Shown here in pieces: positions 59,230 through 64,000 of a DNA stretch of 64,000 nucleotides; position 1 is the first letter of the stretch; every line of letters begins with the position of its first letter. The notes under the pieces were generated by a model, which was not told the DNA's origin, made no database searches, and saw nothing but the letters and a program-made list of their open reading frames with translations. Position numbers and translations under genes: made by a program. Origin of the DNA: Motacilla alba alba (Eukaryota > Chordata > Aves > Passeriformes > Motacillidae); the NCBI RefSeq assembly GCF_015832195.1, contig NC_052032.1:8562618-8626617 (forward strand), written 5' to 3'.

Positions 59230-59480
59230 AAAAAAGCGTGTGCGGTGCGGCCGGGCGGGGGTTTTGCCAGATGACTGCGCAGCCGAGCGGCGTGCCTGTG
59301 CCTGCCCCTCTCCCTGTCGCTGTGCCCGTGCCCTGCCCCGCACAAAGAGCCCTTCGAGCTCCGCATTCCCCCGCGCAGCCACCCAGAAGCGCCGTCGCTC
59401 CGCGGCCGCGGCGCCCGGGGCTCGGAGCCGCCGGCGAGCCGGGCACGGTCCGCGGGCGCCGGCAGCTGCTGCGCCTCATT
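59230..59480. promoter_or_regulatory. CpG island in NOTCH1 intron 2, possible alternative promoter
   Basis: Roughly 35 CpG dinucleotides in 250 bp, with GC near 75%, in an intron that is otherwise CpG-poor. It contains CGCGGCCGCGGCGCCCGGGG (from 59401) and several GC boxes but no TATA box. It lies 1.4 kb upstream of exon 3. A start here would give a transcript lacking exons 1 and 2, and so lacking the signal peptide unless a new first exon supplied one. An unmethylated enhancer CpG island is the alternative reading. Confidence 0.5.
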
Positions 59481-59659
59481 AGGATGCACACCTGCTCCCC
59501 GCCGCCCTTTGTGTGCCGAGCAGATGCCCTGATTTATTATTATACACATTTTCTTTTTCATTTGGCCTGGATAATGCCGTCTCATTAACTCAAAATGTCT
59601 CCGAATCCTGACAAATTCTCACACAATCCCCCCCCAACAATGAAATCAGAATTGGGTTA

Positions 59660-59713
59660 AAAAAAAAAAAAAAAAAAAAAAAAGGAAAGAAAAAGGAAAA
59701 AAAAAAAAGAAGT
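59660..59713. repeat. A-rich simple repeat
   Basis: A run of about 25 A is followed by GGAAAG and further A runs. It is a purine-only tract about 200 bp after the intron-2 CpG island. Confidence 0.9.
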
Positions 59714-60899
59714 AGGAGGAGAGGGAGAGCGGGGCTGAAACGTGGTCTTGCCGCCGGGAAAGCGCTGTGGCTCCGGGCTGGGGTGGCTGAGGGTGGGGTT
59801 TGCTGGTTGTGCTTCACTAGAGGAGCCCCACGGGCTTGTTTTGGGGGTTGCAGGTGACCGCTGTGCTCTGCAGCATCCTCTGGGACCCCCCTGCTCGCCC
59901 CCTTGCCACAGCAGCCTCGGAGGCGTGCAGGAGGCTCAGGAATGCCATGTCCCACCAGCTCTGATGGCAACAGGTGTGAGATTGTGGTGCCCTGAGCCTG
60001 AGCTGCCGCAGCACCCTGGGGACCCCCGGTGCCCTGGTGCTGTCACCTTCCCCACCCATCACCTCCAGCTGGAGTTGCCTTACCCCCGAGCAGGGAGCTT
60101 TGTGCCTCATCCCTGGGGCTTTTTTTTTGTGTCAGGTGCACAGCCTTGGTCCGTCCTCATCCTGCCCCCTCTGCGGGATCCTGCCAGCCACACATCCTGC
60201 CCAGGGTGGCTGGTAGGCTTTGCCCTCAGGGCATATCTCTGGTGCCAGCTCCAGTCCTGCTCCAGCCCAGGTGGCCAGTGGTGACAGATGGCGAAGCTGG
60301 TGGTGGCATCAGGGGTTCTTTTCTCAGGGCCCCCATACAGAGGGATGCAGCCGGGGGCACTCGCCCTCCTTGTGCAGGGTTTGGCTTTGGGGAAGCTCTC
60401 AGCTGACCTGGAGGAGCAGGAACTTGTCCCACCTGTTGCCAGTCAGTGCTGAGCCCCTGCTTGTGTTTAAGTGATTTGGGATGGAGGGAGGATAAAAATA
60501 GCCCTGGTGCAGCAGAGACTCCAGCTTGGGCAGGGAGCAGGGCTATCCCCATGCTGCCTGGCCCCATGGATTTGGTGTGGGCATGGGGATGCTCCTCTTG
60601 CCGCTACCATGTGTCCCTTGTGCCTCGATTTCCCCTTCAGCAGGGAGGGGAGGGAGAAGAATCTCCCTGCCATGAGCCGCAGGATGTCAGCGCCGCGGCT
60701 GCGGTTCTGCAAGCCAGCACAGGCCCCTCCATGGGGGACGCCTTTGTTCCCAGCACCTCTTTCATCCTCCCCTTCCCAGCCGGGGCAGATCCTCAGCGCT
60801 GCCAAACCCGCCGCGCGGGGCTGGGCCGGTCCCCGGGGCTCACGGTGCCCTCGGGCCTCTCGGGGCCACCCCACCGACGGCGTGTCTCGCCCCTGCCAG

Positions 60900-61162
60900 G
60901 TGTAGCGGTGCCTACGTGGGCGAGAGGTGCCAGCTGCCCAACCCGTGCCTGAGCTCCCCCTGCAAGAACGCGGGCACCTGCACGGCGCTGGTGCGCGGCA
61001 GCACCGTGGATTACACCTGCGCCTGCCGCCTGGGCTTCACCGATGAGCTGTGCCTGACGCCCCGCGACAACGTGTGCCTCAGCAACCCCTGCCGCAACGG
61101 CGGCACCTGCGACCTGCTGACGCTCAGCGAGTACAAGTGCCGCTGCCCGCCCGGCTGGTCAG
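60900..61162 (+). CDS. NOTCH1: NOTCH1 exon 3: end of EGF1, EGF2 and most of EGF3
   Basis: The 263-nt exon begins after acceptor CCCCTGCCAG (ending 60899) and ends before donor GTGAGC (61163). It completes Gln47 and encodes residues 48-134 plus one base of Gly135. EGF2 spans about residues 59-99, with cysteines 63, 68, 74, 87, 89 and 98. EGF3 starts near 102, with C106, 111, 117, 127 and 129; its last cysteine (C138) is in exon 4. POGLUT1 O-glucose motifs (C-x-S-x-P-C) put Ser65 and Ser108 in play. POFUT1 O-fucose motifs put Thr73 and Thr116 in play. These match the known modified positions of human NOTCH1. All twelve expected cysteines of EGF1-2 are present. The exon is GC-rich with strong G/C third positions. 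Confidence 0.97.
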
Positions 61163-61644
61163 GTGAGCGGTGCCACCTCGGCCAGGGAGGGATGGGCTGC
61201 CGCAGGGGTGGACGGCTGCCTGTGATTTTTGGCTTCCTAGAGGTGGGGAGGGTGGTCTGCAAAGCTGGTTGGGGGTGGGTGGGTGGGTGGCAGCTGAGGG
61301 AGCTGCGGCAGGGTGAGGCACAGCCCCGGGGAGAGCCCTGCTCCCGGCAGGATCGGCGCTGTCACACCCTGCTGCGGCTCCGTGGGCCGCTTCCAGGAGA
61401 TTTGCATCCTGCAGGAGCTGCTTCACCTCCTATGGAGGGCACAGCCCCTGCTCCAGGGAACAGGGGGTGCCTCAGCAGCTCCTCCATGGCACACAATGCA
61501 GGCCCCTACTGCACGGTGTGGGTTTGAGGTGGGGGGATCAGTTACAGCCAGTCGCAGATGCAGGTCTGCACCTTGGCGTAGATCGCTGCCACCAAGAGCT
61601 GCGCTGCTGTTTGCATCCTCACCCTCCCTCCTTGCTTTCCCCAG
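61163..61644 (+). other. NOTCH1: NOTCH1 intron 3
   Basis: A 482-nt intron between donor GTGAGC and acceptor TTTCCCCAG. Its middle, 61308-61516, is one copy of the direct duplication also found in intron 4. A short GGGT repeat (61272-61290) precedes that copy. Confidence 0.93.
61308..61516 (+). repeat. Direct duplication, copy 1 (intron 3)
   Basis: About 205 bp that align with 63488-63693, starting GGGTGAGGCACAGCCC. From 61318 to about 61430 the two copies are identical except at the left end. The differences (roughly nine plus one or two indels) cluster near 61431-61440 and 61487-61500. Identity of about 95% in noncoding DNA implies a recent event or gene conversion. I recognise no transposon family in it. 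Confidence 0.93.
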
Positions 61645-61983
61645 GCAAAACCTGCCAGCAGGCCGACCCCTGTGCCTCCAACCCCTGTGCCAACGGGGGC
61701 CAGTGCGTGCCCTTCGAAGCCCACTACATCTGCCGCTGCACCGCCGGCTTCCACGGCGCCAACTGCAAGCAGGACGTCAACGAGTGCAACATCTCGCCGC
61801 CCGTCTGCAAGAACGGGGGCAGCTGCACCAACGAGGTGGGCACCTACCAGTGCTCCTGCAAGCCAGCCTACACCGGGCAGAACTGCGAGCACCTCTACGT
61901 GCCCTGCAACCCCTCGCCCTGCCAGAACGGGGGCACCTGCCGCCAGATCGGGGACACCACCTACGACTGCACCTGCCTGCCAG
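61645..61983 (+). CDS. NOTCH1: NOTCH1 exon 4: end of EGF3, EGF4, EGF5, most of EGF6
   Basis: The 339-nt exon is flanked by acceptor TTTCCCCAG (ending 61644) and donor GTACGG (61984). It finishes Gly135 and encodes residues 136-247 plus one base of Gly248. EGF4 spans about 140-176 (C144-C175). EGF5 spans about 178-216 and opens with DVNEC, a calcium-binding EGF signature. EGF6 starts near 218 and has five cysteines (222, 227, 233, 243, 245); the sixth is in exon 5, outside the window. Predicted sugars are O-glucose on Ser146 and O-fucose on Ser194 and Thr232. EGF4 (CANGGQC) has no fucose site, as in mammals. The exon starts and ends in the same phase, so skipping or deleting it would remove 113 codons in frame. 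Direct repeats flank it on both sides. Confidence 0.97.
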
Positions 61984-62159
61984 GTACGGAGGGGAAGGCA
62001 TGGGGCGGCAGCTTGGTGCACCCTAAATGAGTAGTGCCTGAATTTCCCGCAGGTTGTGAGTCTGGGAGAGGCAGAACTGTCTGGTTATGGGCTGGTTGTG
62101 CTTTAGGGAAGACGTTGGGCGGCGATGCCTGAGGAGGAGAGTTCATCTGGGGGCTTTAT

Positions 62160-62335
62160 AGACTTTGTGCTTCACCAAAATAGCTCTTCCAAAACAACTG
62201 TTTGAGCAGAGGCCCCTGTGCGGATGCTCATATTCCAGAATAAGAGTGCCTTTTTCCGCTTTAGCTTAATCCACTTCCAGAGTGGAATAATTAGCCCGGA
62301 ATAGCTATTTTGGAAAGTTTCCGAGTGCTAATGGA
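62160..62335. promoter_or_regulatory. Candidate regulatory block with inverted CArG-like sites
   Basis: CCAAAATAGC (62175-62184) and its exact reverse complement GCTATTTTGG (62304-62313) bracket 120 bp of AT-richer sequence with several GGAAT/ATTCC motifs. Each is one base from the SRF consensus CC(A/T)6GG; the GGAAT motifs resemble TEAD half-sites. The block is repeat-free. Confidence 0.3.
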
Positions 62336-63487
62336 GCTGGGGAAGGAAGACCCTCTCTGTGCTCGCTGCTGCTCCCTCTGGCAAACTCTGCAGCAGGATT
62401 GCAGCCTCTGGCATGGAGAGCTGCTCTGGAGGGGCCTGGTGGGCACTGTCCTGGGAGCTCAGAGCCCTGGAAGGGATCTTGGAACCCTGGAAAGGAGCTT
62501 GGCACCCTGCAAACCCCGGAGAAGAACAGCAGCTGTGAAAGGGCCCCTGACCCCAGCAAGCCCTTTCACTTCTGCCCTCAGACAGTGGGTCTGCAGTGCA
62601 GTAAGGGCAGGGAGCAGAAGAGATTGAGCAGCTCCACCCCATCCCTGGGTCAGCTAGAGAAATGAAACTGGAGTTTCAGCCCAGAGCCACGCTCAGACCA
62701 GGTTGTGTTTCCTGGGATGAGTGCTGTCCTCACCCGAGCCAGCCACACTGGCCAGCTGTGGCAGATGTGGAGGGGAGGCACCCGCCCTGTCCCTGGGGAG
62801 GAAGCTGTGGGCAGCACTGCACTGCCTGAGGAGTCTCTTTTGGGGTTGGTTTGATCCTCTGGTCACCCGTAGCCCAGCAGTGGCCAGAGCAGGGTGAGGG
62901 TTGGGTGGCTTTTCTGCTCTGCACCCTGGGCAGGGCTGGCATTGCCATGGCGAGCTCCAGCCTCCCTCCCTGTAGCTCCTGCCCCATCTCTGCCAGGGAC
63001 GTGGCATCAAGGTGGGCATGGGGTCTCCCAGATGGCACAGACACCCACGCCCTGCTGGCAGCCCAGCCTGGGTTAGGGAAGAGAAGTGATCCCTGTGAGC
63101 TGTGTGGGGGATCTTGTCTTGGTGTCTGACATAGGTTCAGAGGTTCCACCCCCTTCCCAAAGCTTTCGGCTGCAGTACCTCAGCAATCTCACCAACCATC
63201 CAGGACAGACAGAGCCCTGCAGGATCTCCTGCCTCACCCCCACTGCAGCTCACCCAGGCTGGAGCAAAGCTCCTGTCCTTAGGGGCAGGGAGGTGTGGGG
63301 CTGACCGGCCCAGCGGTGCCAGGAAGGAAGCCTTTCCTTCCAGGAGGAGCTCCCGGCAGCGACGCTCCTTTGGAGCAGCTCCGAGCCCTGTCCCGCAGGG
63401 ATGGGCAGGTGGAGGTGGCAGGAGGAGCTGTGCTGGCCCTGCCCTGCCGTTCTGCTGACGAGGCACTTTCACTGAGCGTCGGGCACG

Positions 63488-63693
63488 GCGGGGTGAGGCA
63501 CAGCCCGGGGGAGAGCCCTGCTCCCGGCAGGATCGGCGCTGTCACACCCTGCTGCGGCTCCGTGGGCCGCTTCCAGGAGATTTGCATCCTGCAGGAGCTG
63601 CTTCACCTCCCGTGGGGTGGCACAGCCCCTGCTCCAGGGAACAGGGGGTGCCTCAGCACCTCCTTCATCTCACACAATGCAGGAGCTGCACGG
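63488..63693 (+). repeat. Direct duplication, copy 2 (intron 4)
   Basis: The partner of 61308-61516, in the same orientation and offset by 2,180 bp. Homology starts near GGCGGGGTGAGGCACAGCCC and fades after CACACAATGCAGG...GCACGG. The two copies flank exon 4, but no second exon 4 exists, so this is not a simple tandem duplication of the exon. Confidence 0.93.
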
Positions 63694-63754
63694 CAGCAGA
63701 GGCAGAGGGACAGGGGGCTGTTGCTCATGATAAGGGGGTGATTGATATGCTGGT

Positions 63755-63965
63755 ATGTGGCACAGCAAACGTGGAACAATGTCCCCTTTTCATTCCTGGA
63801 GAGGCCTGGCTCTGCCGGGTTTCTTCAAGTTAAACTAATCTTGGCTGTTTTATCGTGCCATCGCTGCAGAATGCAACCCCGAGTTTAAAGTAATTGCCGT
63901 ACTAATTACTCATTTGGATGGTTCAAAATGAGTTAATCCTGGTATCTAGGACATTGTGAGCTATG
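63755..63965. promoter_or_regulatory. Candidate conserved noncoding element, intron 4
   Basis: An AT-rich, repeat-free stretch with ACAATG (63777), GTAATTGCC and ACTAATTACTC homeodomain-type cores (63890-63911) and TTCATTCCTGG. It stands out from the GC-rich DNA on its left. Confidence 0.25.
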
Positions 63966-64000
63966 GCTGCTCAGGCTCAGCCCCTCTGCTTAAAAATGTG

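Larger units (their letters stand above)
44659..60899 (+). other. NOTCH1: NOTCH1 intron 2 (16.2 kb)
   Basis: A large first-domain intron bounded by GTAAGT and CCTGCCAG. I see no coding exon inside it. It carries CR1 fragments (48.5, 50.2 and 50.5 kb), a minisatellite (52.0-52.5 kb), homopolymer tracts (53.9, 59.1 and 59.7 kb) and a CpG island at 59.2-59.5 kb. Several AT-rich islands (45.7-46.1, 50.7-51.1 and 53.6-53.8 kb) contrast with the GC-rich surroundings. Mammalian and fish NOTCH1 introns are known to hold neural and arterial enhancers, so these islands are reasonable enhancer candidates. No orthology could be tested here. Stretches at 46.1-48.5, 54.1-58.7 and 59.75-60.9 kb show nothing else distinctive. 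Confidence 0.9.
42853..64000 (+). other. NOTCH1: NOTCH1 gene, 5' part (exons 1-4, truncated by window edge)
   Basis: Four exons join in one frame (42853-42910, 44577-44658, 60900-61162, 61645-61983) to give a signal peptide followed by tandem EGF-like repeats. NOTCH1 is a single-pass receptor at the cell surface. Delta/Jagged ligands trigger its cleavage, and the intracellular domain then activates RBPJ targets in the nucleus. Assignment to NOTCH1 rather than NOTCH2-4 rests on EGF3 (TCDLLTLSEYKCRCPPGWSG) and EGF4 ([17 protein letters not shown]), which are nearly identical to the vertebrate NOTCH1 sequence I know. The window ends in intron 4, so EGF7-36, the LNR, transmembrane, ankyrin and PEST parts are absent. 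Exon lengths match the mammalian gene to within about one codon. No frameshift or missing cysteine is seen, so the locus looks functional. Confidence 0.96.
61984..64000 (+). other. NOTCH1: NOTCH1 intron 4 (partial)
   Basis: Begins with donor GTACGG and runs off the window. It holds an AT-richer block (62160-62335), copy 2 of the intron duplication (63488-63693) and a second AT-rich block at the right edge. No exon-5 coding sequence (expected to start Phe-Thr/Tyr-Gly and complete EGF6) is seen before 64000. Positions 62336-63487 show nothing distinctive. Confidence 0.92.

Noticed and set aside
61308..63693. Tandem duplication of exon 4 itself
   Set aside because: Only one exon 4 is present; the repeated material is intronic, so a simple exon duplication does not fit.
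1..64000. CRISPR arrays, tRNA or rRNA genes
   Set aside because: The regular repeats have no unique spacers of constant length, and no tRNA or rRNA sequence was recognised.

Overview
The window is vertebrate nuclear DNA, most likely from a bird and probably a songbird. It has no bacterial operon structure. Coding sequence is split into short exons with canonical GT/AG junctions. The interspersed repeats are avian CR1 LINE tails plus one sequence that resembles a songbird ERV LTR. GC content and minisatellite density are high, as on avian microchromosomes. The species is inferred from repeat style only.

The one securely identified gene is the 5' part of NOTCH1, on the + strand from about 42.5 kb to the right edge. 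Exon 1 (42853-42910) encodes the signal peptide. Exon 2 (44577-44658) encodes most of EGF repeat 1. Exon 3 (60900-61162) encodes the end of EGF1, EGF2 and most of EGF3. Exon 4 (61645-61983) encodes the end of EGF3, EGF4, EGF5 and most of EGF6. Joined, they give 742 nt in one frame (247 codons plus 1 nt), and all three junctions keep phase. The rest of the receptor lies beyond the window. Exon 1 sits in a dense, TATA-less CpG island. A three-codon upstream ORF precedes the main ATG, and a 14-unit G-rich minisatellite lies about 0.75-1.2 kb 5' of it. Intron 2 is 16.2 kb and holds a second CpG island, a 28-bp-type minisatellite, CR1 fragments and several AT-rich islands that resemble conserved enhancers.

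Positions 1-41.6 kb contain no gene I can support. In mammals the region 5' of NOTCH1 is a long interval before EGFL7, and this stretch may be its avian equivalent. It contains minisatellites (1.4, 8.6-9.0, 13.8-13.9 and 15.2-15.6 kb), CR1 fragments, a probable solo LTR (1.76-2.5 kb), three orphan CpG islands (10.3, 20.2 and 24.4 kb) and AT-rich islands. It also has one short antisense segment (12930-13028) that reads like protein but is unidentified. The many long open frames on both strands are products of GC-rich and tandem-repeat sequence.

I did not find a new molecular system. The most unusual structure is a roughly 200-bp direct duplication, about 95% identical, with one copy in intron 3 and one in intron 4. 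The copies bracket the phase-symmetric exon 4 of NOTCH1 and are 2,180 bp apart.
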